Positions 15,295-24,654 are shown, counted from the stretch's first letter. The stretch: 34,015 nt of DNA from an uncultured cyanobacterium (GCA_903903925.1 CAIVAU010000123.1:1-34015), one strand, 5' to 3'. Made by a program: numbers and translations. The notes: generated by a model not told the origin, from the sequence alone.

Positions 15295-16558
15295 AATTGC
15301 TTTGCCTTGAAAAGTAAAATTTATTAATTCGTGTCTGCTCAACAGCAGATGAAATCACTATTGAGACATATATAATCCAGAACATATCACGGGATGACAA
15401 AACTAGTCCACCCTCCGCTAGATTAGCAATCCAAAAAATTCCTAAAAATTGTAACATCCAATAAAATTCTACTCCTCTAGTTGAAATGAGTAGTGTAATT
15501 ATTCTTTTTATTGAGAAAAAAATGTTTAGCAAAAATATAAAAACCCCGATAAAACCAAGTTCTAAAAAAAGATCTATAAAACCGTTATGAGAATGGAATT
15601 GAACAGAATGGTTTCTGAATCCCTCATTTAGAACTGCCCAGGAATTATATATGACATAATCTGAGACGTTAGGAGAACTCCAAAAACCTTCATAACCATA
15701 GCCTAACCACGGTTGTTCTAATCCTTTTTCAATAGCTAGATTCCATAGAGGAACACGACCGTCAAATGCCAGATCTTTCCCTAAAAGATCGACTACTATA
15801 TATTCGATATTCAGTGATAATATAATCGCTAAGATGCTATAAAATAAGATGGAAATCAAGAAGAAAATTAACTTAGCTTGTCGTTGTTTAATAACAAATT
15901 TATACAGCGGTATAAGTAAGCAACAGAATACAACAAGTAGTAATGAGGTTTTGCTCTTACAGAAGAGTACAACAGTAAAGGTAAGAAAAAATTCAATTAT
16001 GACAATCAATTTATTTTTTTTCGCGGTCAAAAAATTGACAAAAACAAGTGAGACAGCTAAGCTTGCTTGCCGACCCAATATTTGCTTATGACCGTAAATT
16101 CCTGTCCACGCTACGCCCCCATTGATTGCTTGCGTACCAAAAGATGGAAATAACAAACAGGTCACTAAGGTAATAACAGTTGATATACCCATTGTCCAAT
16201 ATAGCAACTGTATTTGTTTTCTGGGTGTGTAGTCCATAGCTAAATATACTCCCAACACCGTAGAGCGAAGCAAAGTCCTAGCTTGATCTATAGTATTTGA
16301 TGGATTAGCTGACCAAAGGAATGAGATAACAGCAAGGCTACATAAGAGGAGCAAAAATTTATCTCTTGTCGCAACGTAAAGAAATTTTTTCCACCTCCTA
16401 ATGATGACGAAAAATAGAAATCCATAGTAAATTAAACTGATAATATTTTCGAGAAACCGTGGAAAAGGAACATGCAAAGGGTCGCTAAGTAGAAGTAAGA
16501 GAATGCAGATCAGGACTTCCAACTTTTTTACAACAGCATTGATCAATTGATTATGCAA
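15287..16558 (-). CDS. wzy: O-antigen polymerase/ligase family protein (Wzy-like)
   Basis: The 423-residue protein has 10-12 predicted helices and a large periplasmic loop. GIYGHKQILGR at 153-163 and GRVPLWNLAIEKGLEQPWLG from 267, followed by YGYEGFW and HSHNGFIDLFLELG at 323-336, are the classic Wzy_C pattern of the O-antigen ligase/ExoQ-like family. It should polymerise lipid-linked repeat units on the outer face of the inner membrane. The start is TTG at 16558, supported by AGAGGA eight bases upstream and by the absence of any nearby ATG or GTG. It begins two bases after the preceding gene's stop and overlaps the next gene's ATG by eight bases. Polymerase rather than ligase is inferred from context; the gene is AT-rich. 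Confidence 0.85.
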   Translation of the reverse strand: MHNQLINAVVKKLEVLICILLLLLSDPLHVPFPRFLENIISLIYYGFLFFVIIRRWKKFLYVATRDKFLLLLCSLAVISFLWSANPSNTIDQARTLLRSTVLGVYLAMDYTPRKQIQLLYWTMGISTVITLVTCLLFPSFGTQAINGGVAWTGIYGHKQILGRQASLAVSLVFVNFLTAKKNKLIVIIEFFLTFTVVLFCKSKTSLLLVVFCCLLIPLYKFVIKQRQAKLIFFLISILFYSILAIILSLNIEYIVVDLLGKDLAFDGRVPLWNLAIEKGLEQPWLGYGYEGFWSSPNVSDYVIYNSWAVLNEGFRNHSVQFHSHNGFIDLFLELGFIGVFIFLLNIFFSIKRIITLLISTRGVEFYWMLQFLGIFWIANLAEGGLVLSSRDMFWIIYVSIVISSAVEQTRINKFYFSRQSNYV

Positions 16559-16560
16559 TT

Positions 16561-17496
16561 TTAAAATCCTCTGCCAGGTTCAATACCAAGCATTTTTTTA
16601 ACCACCCTTTTGAGGGATACTTTGAGTTGCTCAAATCTCCCGCACTCAAATGCTACTCTTTGGGTAAAGTCATCTGCTTGAACATTACGAATTACAGATG
16701 GTGGATGCTTTAAAGGAAATTCCATTGCTTCTATGGGCTTATAAAGGGTTTTATTTCCCTTCTGCTTAAAATGAGTCGCATCAGCACCGAAGCCAATATT
16801 AGAAACCAAGTTCACATTGGGAATAATGCTCAAACCACTTTGAAGCCAGCAAGTCAATGTCCATTGGTAATCCCATATATTTATGTGTTCGTTGTATGTT
16901 CGCTCAAAGATTTCTGTCCAGTATCTTGCAACATGGGAATCCATCAGTATGTTCTGAAGAAAATTTGTAGATTTAACTTCTTGCCAAAGCTTCATATCAA
17001 AGTCATAATAACGCCACACCCGTCGCCACGTTGCCCATCCCCAGGAGTGACTATAGCGAGAAAAGTAGTAACTATATTGAGTCCGTCGATAGCCAAGTTG
17101 GACATTTTGTCCAGAAATCGAGGTAATTCGTTGATCGAATCTATATTGCTCAAGCAAGTTCTCACAAAAAGGAAAAAATGAAGGATGAGGTACGCAATCA
17201 TCTTCTAGTATGATTGCTTCCTCAACATGCTCGAAAACCCAATCTAAACCACTGTAAACCCTTTTTCCACAACCTAAATTCGTTTCAGAAAAGTTTTTCA
17301 AGACTTCGCAATCCCAATCAACTTGATCAACAATTGCACGGGCTGCAGCACACTTCTCTACTTCATCGGGTCTGTCAATCCGTGGTCCATCTGCAATTAA
17401 AAAAAGTTTTTGTGGTTTTGCCTGACGAATGACTTCAAACACTTTTTCAGTTGTCTGTGGTCGCTTGAAGATGATAAATACAACTGGTGTTTTCAT
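16561..17496 (-). CDS. Glycosyltransferase of the HlpA/GT2-like family
   Basis: The 311-residue protein starts MKTPVVFIIFKRPQTTEKVF, then LFLIADGPR, FSETNLGCGKRV and IILEDDCVPHPSFFPF, in which E98-D99-D100 is the metal-binding triad. SHSWGWATWRRVWRYYDFD near residue 150 is highly characteristic of the bacterial 'hemolytic protein HlpA-like' glycosyltransferases found in surface polysaccharide loci. I choose the ATG at 17496, since the hydrophobic first strand follows directly. An earlier in-frame ATG at 17553 would add 19 basic residues and overlap the upstream gene by 38 bases. The name HlpA is historical; the expected role is sugar transfer. Donor unknown. Confidence 0.78.
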   Translation of the reverse strand: MKTPVVFIIFKRPQTTEKVFEVIRQAKPQKLFLIADGPRIDRPDEVEKCAAARAIVDQVDWDCEVLKNFSETNLGCGKRVYSGLDWVFEHVEEAIILEDDCVPHPSFFPFCENLLEQYRFDQRITSISGQNVQLGYRRTQYSYYFSRYSHSWGWATWRRVWRYYDFDMKLWQEVKSTNFLQNILMDSHVARYWTEIFERTYNEHINIWDYQWTLTCWLQSGLSIIPNVNLVSNIGFGADATHFKQKGNKTLYKPIEAMEFPLKHPPSVIRNVQADDFTQRVAFECGRFEQLKVSLKRVVKKMLGIEPGRGF

Positions 17497-17515
17497 AACT
17501 GTATGGAACTCATGT

Positions 17516-18781
17516 TTAATTTTTTTTTGCTGACTGCGTAGTCTTAATTTCATTAAAAAGAGATAAATATTTGTGTGCCTGTATTTCTAAGCTAAATTCT
17601 TGCTCTGCCTTTTCACGAGCGCAAAATGAAAGTTTTTGATGACGCTCATCATTTTCTATTACCCAGACAATTCCCTGAGCTAAGTCTTCAGTAGAAAAAG
17701 GTTGAGCTAAATAACCATTCTTCTCATGTTTTATCATATCGGGTACACCACCAATCTTGAAGGATACACAGGGTGTTCCACAGGCGATCGCTTCCATTAG
17801 GGTATTAGGTAAGTTATCCTGGGTAGAAGGCAGAACAAATACATCTGCTGCTGAATATACTAAAGCTAAAGATAAATCATCCTTAATTGTCCCTAAGTAG
17901 TGAGCCTTAAAAACAGAATCATCTAAACTTTCAGGTTGAGACGCACCAAAAATAACAGTTTCTAATTTATCTTTCCAACTAGATTTACTTAGCTTTTGTA
18001 GCGCTGGTTGCAATAAATGAAATCCCTTTCTAGTCTCGCTCGTTGCATGTAGTGCTCCGAATAGAATGAGTTGTTTATCTTGCGGTAAATTTAGCAATTC
18101 TCGTGCTACACGTTGATTGATAGGTCGATACCTTTGAGTATCAAGCCCATTTGGAATGACCTCAATTCGTAAATCTTGGAAGAGGGAACTGGAACTGGCA
18201 CACTTGGCTAACCAAGAACTAGGTGAAACAATTGTCAGATTTAGATCTTTCCAAGCTTTAGCTTTACGTTGCCAAACCCAACTGGATAAATCCCAATCTT
18301 GCTGACTACCAAGCTGAGGACAAGCACCGCATGATGCTGTGTAGCGATCGCACTCCCCATTGTAATGACACCCTCCCGTAAATGCCCACATGTCATGAAG
18401 AGTCCAAACGAAAGGACCCTGAAGCTTCCTCATGGTTTCTATCTGCATGAATGCTGCACAAATCCAATGCAGATTGATGATGTCTGGAGCTATTTGACCT
18501 ACTCTGGAAACAACTCTGTCTGGTAGATACTGGAGAGAAAGTGAGTTTTTGCGACGCTGACGATAGAACTTTAATGGCAAGGCATCAAATGTCAGCTTTG
18601 ACCATGCTATACCTTGAAAAAGTCTCATTTCTGGTGCGAACACTGTTTTATCATCACTAGATTTCTGTTGCACCAGCATCTGCGAATTTACACCAATATT
18701 ATTTAATCCATTGTGCAAGCGATAGGCAGCCCGTGCTGCGCCACCATCAGTATCAGATGTGCTAATGTGCAGAACTTTCAT
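17516..18781 (-). CDS. Glycosyltransferase family 4, WcaC-like
   Basis: The 421-residue GT-B enzyme opens KVLHISTSDTDGGAARAAYR, the standard WcaC-like start. INLHWICAAF and FVWTLHDMWAFTGGCHYNG follow. A cysteine cluster with C residues in CHYNGEC and SCGACPQLGS at about 140-160 is usual in this subfamily. The donor half has VIPNGLDTQRY, LILFGALHAT, YSAADVFVLPS and the GT4 catalytic segment DNLPNTLMEAIACGTPCVSF, where Asp replaces the first Glu of EX7E, then GGVPDMI. It retains configuration at the anomeric carbon (family knowledge). It is 54 bp after the flippase gene in transcription order and 19 bp before the next transferase. Confidence 0.9.
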   Translation of the reverse strand: MKVLHISTSDTDGGAARAAYRLHNGLNNIGVNSQMLVQQKSSDDKTVFAPEMRLFQGIAWSKLTFDALPLKFYRQRRKNSLSLQYLPDRVVSRVGQIAPDIINLHWICAAFMQIETMRKLQGPFVWTLHDMWAFTGGCHYNGECDRYTASCGACPQLGSQQDWDLSSWVWQRKAKAWKDLNLTIVSPSSWLAKCASSSSLFQDLRIEVIPNGLDTQRYRPINQRVARELLNLPQDKQLILFGALHATSETRKGFHLLQPALQKLSKSSWKDKLETVIFGASQPESLDDSVFKAHYLGTIKDDLSLALVYSAADVFVLPSTQDNLPNTLMEAIACGTPCVSFKIGGVPDMIKHEKNGYLAQPFSTEDLAQGIVWVIENDERHQKLSFCAREKAEQEFSLEIQAHKYLSLFNEIKTTQSAKKN

Positions 18782-18835
18782 TATATCTAGTCGTTTAAAG
18801 AAGATCAGATTTTTTTTGTTAGAGTTTACAATAAC

Positions 18836-20155
18836 TTAGGGATCAAAAAACAGAATTGCTTTTAGCTGAAGCTGAAATATTTTCCTACTTTTTGGATGAA
18901 TGGCATTAGCTAAAACTGAGCCAAATGCGTAAGATATTACGGTGGCGATCGCCGAGCCAACTCCAGCATAGGCAGGAATCAGAAATAGGTTTAACAGTAT
19001 ATTGGCAATTCCTCCAATCACAGTTGTGTACATAGTCAGCTCAGTCAAACCCTCCGAGATAAACCAAGGTTGAGCGCCAACCCCCAAGAAGACAAATAAG
19101 GAAGCCCATATATGAATTGCCAATACTGATCCTGCTGCTGCATAGCCATTACCAAACAGCATAGTGATTATACTTTCAGACAATAATGACATTGGCAAAG
19201 CAATCACAATAGAAAGCAGTGCCATCAAACGAAGCAACTTTTTAAGGCTCTGATCATAAAGTGATTCACTTGTCTTTTTTGCCGCAAAAATTGTCGGAGA
19301 AACGGAAGAGACGATCACCATAGGAATAAAATACCAAACCTCAGAAATCCTAGCAGCAGCCGAGTAGATACCAACAGCCTCATTGCCAACCATTTCCCCC
19401 AGCATAATCTGGTCAATTTTCATATAAATTGTGATGGCAAAACTGGAAAAAATTAGCGGCCAACTCTCCTTGAGGAGAGCCTGAGCACGAGGAAAACTCC
19501 AACTCCACAACCGCAGTGAATAGCCCTTGCTCTCATAGAGAATTACCAACCCCACAGCACCCAAGCAGACCTCTGCTAACGTTGCCCAAGCAAAAGCAAT
19601 GAGTGGTGCCTGCATCTTGATCAGAATGACCTTGATTAAGGCAATTATGACAAACGCTGTATTTTTGGCAAGCACCGTGTACTTTGACTGGACTTGAGAC
19701 TGAAACCAAAGGTCAATTGTGTCTAAAGCCTGAACAATTCCTACGGTTGCCAAAATGGCTACCAGCAAGATCGTCAGTGTGTCATTCTTTCGTAAGAAAC
19801 AGATACAGCCAACGGCTAATAATAGAGAGCAGATTCCACCAACTAATTTCAGCCAGAAAGCTGTCCCTAAAATTTGCCCTTTGCCTGATGAGTCATGTAC
19901 AATATCGCGGACTACTAAGCTGTCTAACCCTAATGTGGCAACTGGACTAAACAGGGCAACAAAGGCACCGGCATAGTTAAAAAGACCAAATTGTTGCACT
20001 CCTAAATAACGTGCAACCCAGACTCCCACAAATAGACCTGCACTCATACGAAGAATGCGGTCAGCAAACAGCCAACCTGTGTTAGCAATAATCTTACGCA
20101 GTCCAGAGCGAGATTTGAGTTCCGATAACTTCGGAATTTTGTATTTACTTAACAT
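18836..20155 (-). CDS. wzx: Polysaccharide repeat-unit flippase (Wzx family)
   Basis: The 439-residue protein has about 12-14 hydrophobic helices with the flippase N-terminal pattern NTGWLFADRILRMSAGLFVGVW and YLGVQQFGLFNYAGAFVALF. MKIDQIMLGEMVGNEAVGIYSAAARI at mid-protein is the conserved start of the second half. It flips undecaprenyl-pyrophosphate-linked repeat units across the inner membrane as a MATE-like antiporter (family knowledge). It lies between the Wzc-like gene and the first transferase and carries a HIP1 site near its 3' end, unlike the transferase core downstream. The 63-bp gap to the Wzc-like gene contains two HIP1-type GCGATCGC sites. Length and topology are normal. Confidence 0.9.
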   Translation of the reverse strand: MLSKYKIPKLSELKSRSGLRKIIANTGWLFADRILRMSAGLFVGVWVARYLGVQQFGLFNYAGAFVALFSPVATLGLDSLVVRDIVHDSSGKGQILGTAFWLKLVGGICSLLLAVGCICFLRKNDTLTILLVAILATVGIVQALDTIDLWFQSQVQSKYTVLAKNTAFVIIALIKVILIKMQAPLIAFAWATLAEVCLGAVGLVILYESKGYSLRLWSWSFPRAQALLKESWPLIFSSFAITIYMKIDQIMLGEMVGNEAVGIYSAAARISEVWYFIPMVIVSSVSPTIFAAKKTSESLYDQSLKKLLRLMALLSIVIALPMSLLSESIITMLFGNGYAAAGSVLAIHIWASLFVFLGVGAQPWFISEGLTELTMYTTVIGGIANILLNLFLIPAYAGVGSAIATVISYAFGSVLANAIHPKSRKIFQLQLKAILFFDP

Positions 20156-20218
20156 GTCATCAGCGATCGCGTTCTCAAGGGCTGGACTAAAAATATGGCA
20201 ATAAGCGGATTTTTCCGT

Positions 20219-22450
20219 TTACAAGACATCGCGATCGCCCCTCAAAGAAGCTTGCTTCCCACGAAAAGAACCTCTAGACACAGAATTGAGCTTACTTTGT
20301 GCTCTCGTGTAATAAAAATAGCTGTCAGGTTCACGATTTACATCTACACCGTTAATCACTATACCCAAAACTTTTTGACCAGACTGTCCCAAAAACTCTT
20401 TAGCTGCTTTAACGCTTCCAGAGTCAACAACCCCAGGACGAACCACCAGTAATATACCGTCAGTTAGGTTGCCTAAAACTGCTGCGTCCGCTGTTCCGGC
20501 CAAGGGAGGACTATCAAAAATGACGAAATCATATTTTTCTGCAAAAGAGTCAACCATTGTTGACATCAACTTGGAGTCCAATAGTGCGACTGGGTTAGGA
20601 GGTATCACTCCAGAAGGCATAACCCATAGATTAGGTGTGGCCTCCTGTATGGCAGCATCAAGAAGAGTCATTCCTTCAACCAAAACATGACTTAAACCCA
20701 CGTCATTTCTCCTTTTCCAAATATGATGCTGAATTGGATGACGCATATTCGCATCTATGAGCAGTACCCGACGCCCCGCTTGAGCCATGACTACAGCTAA
20801 ATTTGTCGCCACCTCAGATTTTCCCTCTTTGGCGACAGAACTCGTAACCACGAGGGTCTTTAGCTCCTTATCCGAACTTAAAAATTTCAAATTTGCTTGC
20901 AGCATTTGGTAAGCCTCCCCGATCGGGAACAGAGGAATGTCTCTGCCAATGACTTTGGGGATCGGTTGATCCAACCCTCGCAAGGATATATTTGCGCCGC
21001 TCCTACCTGCAGAAGGAATAACCCCCAACAAGGTGTATTGGAACATTTCCTTAGCTTCTTTAACCGTCTTAATCGAACTGTCAATAATATCCAAAGTAAA
21101 GGCAGCAATCAAACCTAGCACGACACCAAACACTGCTCCACCTCCAATAATCATCTTCTTGATCGAAGATGCGGGTTTGTCGGGTATTAAGGCAGGGGAG
21201 ATGACACGAGCATTTCCAATATTTTGGTTCTCTGTGACTTGAACTTCTTGTAGTCTCGATAAAAGTGCTTCGTAAGTCGTTTGAGCCGCTTTCAACCTCC
21301 GTTCTAGCTGCCTTTGGGTCTGTTCTAGCCTGGGTAAAATACTTGCTCGTTTTTTGTAGGCAGTTAACTTATTATCCAGTGCAGTAATTTGTTTTTTTAA
21401 ACCAGCTTCCTCAACCTCAGCACGAGCAAAATTTCCCATCAGCTGTTGTCGTAGTACTCCAGTCTGTAAATTTCCTACACGGACTTGCCGATCACTACCA
21501 AAGTTCTGCTTTATCCGCTGTTGTAGCAAGCTGTTGAGAGCAGCCACTTTTTTTTCTAAGTCGATGACAGAAGGGTGTCCGGGCTGAAACCGGGTTCGCA
21601 TTAATACAAGTTGGCTTTGTGCATCCTGAAGTTGAGCCAGCAGTTGCTGAATTCCAGGTATTTCACTCAAAGAGGCAACGGTCACAGACTGCTGCGAATC
21701 AACGGCAGCTTGGTTTTTTAACTTTTGTGACTGAGCCGTGACATTATCTAGTTGAGCTTGGAGTTGAGAAATTTGATCTTCTAACTTAGTCGTCTCATTG
21801 ACTGCAGCAGATGCTTCTTCTCCTAGAGAGATTATTTTGTTTTCCTCTTTAAATTTACGCAGGGCTGACTCCGCTTGTTTTACAGTTGCCTCAGTTCCGG
21901 GGAGTTGCTGTTGGATAAACTTACGGGCTGAGACGGCTTCAGCCCGATTCGCCTCTATGTTATGCCTGATATAAACCTGTGTAATCTTGTTGACCACTGC
22001 TGCGGCAACTTGCGGATTTTTGTCGGTATACGCTATTTTGACGACATCAGTTCCTTTAACCCCTTCTACCTTAAGTTGGTCGGGTAAAATCTCTTTAAGG
22101 AGTTTGCCTTTGCTATCTTTGAGATTAAGTGATTTAATGGTTTCCTCAATAACTGGAATAGATGTAATTATTTGTACTTGAGTATCTAACGGTGTGCCTG
22201 TAGAGTCATTAGCTTTTAAAGACTCCAGTCGTCCTATAGCTTCACCCAAACCCGTCAGTGAAGAAGTTTGATTCTTGCTAATTAGGAGATTTGCTTCTGC
22301 CTTGTATGTGGGTTTCAATGAAAATGCATACAAACATGCCAGGGTAAAAACAACTCCAAAAACCCCTACAGCAGACAGCCAGCGTCTTTGCAGAACAAGC
22401 AAGTATTTTTGAACATCTATCTCTTCAACGTTTTGTATGGGCTCCATCAT
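20219..22450 (-). CDS. wzc: Polysaccharide co-polymerase with fused tyrosine autokinase (Wzc-like)
   Basis: This inner-membrane protein controls chain length and couples polymerisation to export. It has a first helix at about 30-46, a periplasmic Wzz-type domain, long coiled-coil arms rich in Gln and Leu (about 170-400), the GNVR-like RASILPRLEQTQRQLERRL, and a second helix at about 430-452. The cytoplasmic kinase follows: Walker A SSVAKEGKSEVATNLAV, Walker A' VLLIDANMRHP and Walker B FVIFDSPPL. A tyrosine cluster (SYFYYT) near the C-terminus is the likely autophosphorylation site. The loop lacks the usual Pro-Gly before E-G-K and has Ser-Glu after the Lys. I start at ATG 22450; a GTG nine bases upstream (22459) is possible. 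No good Shine-Dalgarno is seen at either. Confidence 0.93.
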   Translation of the reverse strand: MMEPIQNVEEIDVQKYLLVLQRRWLSAVGVFGVVFTLACLYAFSLKPTYKAEANLLISKNQTSSLTGLGEAIGRLESLKANDSTGTPLDTQVQIITSIPVIEETIKSLNLKDSKGKLLKEILPDQLKVEGVKGTDVVKIAYTDKNPQVAAAVVNKITQVYIRHNIEANRAEAVSARKFIQQQLPGTEATVKQAESALRKFKEENKIISLGEEASAAVNETTKLEDQISQLQAQLDNVTAQSQKLKNQAAVDSQQSVTVASLSEIPGIQQLLAQLQDAQSQLVLMRTRFQPGHPSVIDLEKKVAALNSLLQQRIKQNFGSDRQVRVGNLQTGVLRQQLMGNFARAEVEEAGLKKQITALDNKLTAYKKRASILPRLEQTQRQLERRLKAAQTTYEALLSRLQEVQVTENQNIGNARVISPALIPDKPASSIKKMIIGGGAVFGVVLGLIAAFTLDIIDSSIKTVKEAKEMFQYTLLGVIPSAGRSGANISLRGLDQPIPKVIGRDIPLFPIGEAYQMLQANLKFLSSDKELKTLVVTSSVAKEGKSEVATNLAVVMAQAGRRVLLIDANMRHPIQHHIWKRRNDVGLSHVLVEGMTLLDAAIQEATPNLWVMPSGVIPPNPVALLDSKLMSTMVDSFAEKYDFVIFDSPPLAGTADAAVLGNLTDGILLVVRPGVVDSGSVKAAKEFLGQSGQKVLGIVINGVDVNREPDSYFYYTRAQSKLNSVSRGSFRGKQASLRGDRDVL

Positions 22451-22513
22451 GGCAGACACTGAACTAATGATGTGTATACTAAATTACAACTAAGCGCTAC
22501 TATGGTTTATTGC

Positions 22514-22939
22514 TCAATTATGAAACTGAAAATCAGCAATTTTATAGGTCATCATCCGTGCATGCCTGCGCGTAAACTCCCCTACAGAAGGATTTCCCTC
22601 CGGATCAACTACCCCTATTGCTTGTTTCCAAAGTTCCATCGGTGCTACTGATACATCGTAAGTTTGAGCGTCACGCTTTTTGACATGATACCACTTGCTT
22701 TCTTGACACTGAGGACACCAAAAGGCTTCTAACCATTCCCCTGCTAGAGAAACTGCTGCTTGATTCGCCACTAACATGAGTGCTTTCTGTCGGCTAATTC
22801 CCCGCTGTTGGAGCTGACCAGCGCGATCGGCAAACAATGAATACTTTTGACTCACGCTTTCTAAGTAGCATCCATGAACCGGACAGTAAATCGCCCGTCG
22901 CTTTGAACGCTTCCGATTTCGGTCACACCTTCTCTGCAA
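22514..22939 (-). CDS. Small zinc-ribbon-like cyanobacterial protein
   Basis: The 141-residue protein has a very basic N-terminus (MQRRCDRNRKRSKRR) and two paired cysteine motifs, CPVHGC at 19-24 and CPQC at 75-78, that could form one zinc site. A helical segment (SRQKALMLVANQAAVSL) lies between them and FTRRHARMMTYKIADF ends the protein. I recognise the pattern as a cyanobacterial conserved hypothetical but know no function; nucleic-acid binding is a guess. It is first in the leftward train, 54-63 bp before the Wzc-like gene, so it may share its promoter. The start appears to be TTG at 22939, preceded by AAGGGGG. A decayed copy at 23313-23327 has ATG two codons before the final Glu-Leu, suggesting that the ancestral start was ATG and was lost here. 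Confidence 0.7.
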   Translation of the reverse strand: MQRRCDRNRKRSKRRAIYCPVHGCYLESVSQKYSLFADRAGQLQQRGISRQKALMLVANQAAVSLAGEWLEAFWCPQCQESKWYHVKKRDAQTYDVSVAPMELWKQAIGVVDPEGNPSVGEFTRRHARMMTYKIADFQFHN

Positions 22940-23068
22940 TTCGACCCCCTTTCAAGGCGTAGTAATAAACAACAGTTTGATGCTTGCGTTGGCAGAAGCC
23001 AGATATAACCAAGACCATCAAAGCCCTAATTTTTTAGTTCAAAAAAATAACTCTCACCCTAACAACAG

Positions 23069-23102
23069 GTTAACGGCTAACTGTTGACTGTCAACCGTTA
23101 AC
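23069..23102. repeat. Inverted repeat with internal palindrome
   Basis: GTTAACGG (23069-23076) pairs with CCGTTAAC (23095-23102). Inside lies the palindrome GTTGACTGTCAAC (23083-23095). Such GTTAAC/GTTGAC-rich tracts are common dispersed repeats in filamentous cyanobacteria. It lies about 130 bp upstream of the zinc-ribbon gene start, so a regulatory role is conceivable. Confidence 0.45.
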
Positions 23103-23226
23103 AGTCTTAACCAAGATGTTTACAAATCATTTAGGACTGCTATAGCTGATTGTGATTGTCGCTAACCTAGTACAATGCAGCGGAAATAAAGCCGCCATTT
23201 CAAACGGGCAAAAGCCTTGATATATT

Positions 23227-23247
23227 ACTTTTGACTTTTGACTTTTG
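23227..23247. repeat. Short tandem heptamer repeat (ACTTTTG)
   Basis: Three tandem copies of ACTTTTG, a heptamer class typical of filamentous cyanobacterial spacers. No function assigned. Confidence 0.65.
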
Positions 23248-23279
23248 AATGGGTGACTTCCCCGCACCAGTACTAGCTC

Positions 23280-23401
23280 TTTAAACGTTTTTTGATTTTA
23301 GTTACACCCTCTCTACAATTCGACCATCGTAGTTAGTAAAAACTAAACAATATAGATGGTTACGTTGAGGGGACTGAGATCAAAAAGACCATCAAAGTCC
23401 T
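23280..23401 (-). pseudogene. Decayed partial copy of the zinc-ribbon gene's leader and first codons
   Basis: This stretch aligns with the sequence around the start of the gene at 22514-22939. Shared blocks on the minus strand include CTTTGATGGTCTT (upstream) and GGTCGAATTG followed by AGAG and GGTGT. Here the frame reads ATG GTC GAA TTG TAG (ATG at 23327, stop at 23313-23315), against GTC GAA TTG CAG in the intact copy. Further stops and a one-base shift follow, and similarity fades about 14 codons in. The upstream part, about 75 bases, is also shared. It is best read as a truncated, dead paralogue. Confidence 0.6.
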
Positions 23402-24654
23402 ACCCCGTGCAATCAAAGGTACATTATTTACTTGGTAAGATATTTTAAACCCGTAAAATACCTGATGAATTAACAATAATTCAATACAATATATACAATA
23501 GGACTTTCTCAGGAATATAGATGTAAAGATTTTATAAAGATAACTTTACTTTCTTGTCGCAGAAGTTTTGAAAACAGACGGAAGCACTTCTCTTCATGGC
23601 TACACAATGCAAAATCTATTCCAACTTTACTAGAAAATGTTTAGTCCTAACCAAGCTTTACAAATCCTTCTTACCCCCCCATGATTTTATCTGTTGGCAA
23701 CTGTGCTTCCCTAAGATTAATGTCTTACATTTTTTAAGCTTCCAGTACGGGACATGTATATTTCTAACTTTCGTCCAGCATTATTACAGTGATTGGTCTG
23801 ATTTATTAACTTTTGTCTCAGCGCGAATTTCAGCCTCACACCAACAGATTTTACAGTAATTAGTTTAATTTATTGTCCGGACAAAAAAATTAAACCAGAA
23901 TATTTTTTAACATTAATTACCCGAATAAAAACTGAGATCTGTATAAAAAACAACTTTTAGTAAAAAACATTGTATTCTATTTTACTTAATTTTCAAGAAA
24001 AGGCGATTTAAGGCATGGTACCATATGAATGCCTGAAAAGCCTGCAGTGTAAGAGTTTTATCCATAGAGTATAAAAGGTACTAAACCTAAAACTCATGTA
24101 ATTACAAGTTAATTTAAAACAAAAATGTTGTAAGTGTCCTCGTTACTCTGTATAAAATACTACTTGCGGAAGATACAGCAAATATACATGCATTTATCAA
24201 ATGAATAAATCTATATATTTAGATAGGATAAGTACAAATATATGTATATGTTGTTTAAAATTTTTTACTCATGACATATCAAGCTGTGTCATAAAGATAC
24301 AGAGTGTAATAATGGGTCTAAAATCAATCAAACAACTCCTCAACATTAATCCCAAATTTTCTGATTAGATATTGCTGCAGCTACATGGTCAATTTTGGAG
24401 GTTTTAACTTGCTCTAAAGCTCAGTCAAAAATATAAATGCATTTACTATCAAGTCGCTATCAAGTTGTTACAAGGTTTCAGAGAATATTTCAATCATCTT
24501 CAATTAATCCTAATAGCATGACTGTGAAATAAAATCGCCTACATATATAAATTTATCTGAAAACTTAATGGATAAATCGCCTATTTCGTCTTCTGAATGT
24601 ATCTCAGTTAACCTAACAAACGTAACATCTAAGTACGTGGGCGGGAAAATTTAC

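Noticed and set aside
15295..15342. Upstream ATG for the GT2 gene at 15342
   Set aside because: The extra residues lie inside the polymerase gene, and the ATG at 15294 gives the normal family start.
23596..23859. 87-codon rightward frame in the 2-kb spacer
   Set aside because: No ribosome-binding site, no family pattern and composition like translated AT-rich spacer; likely chance.
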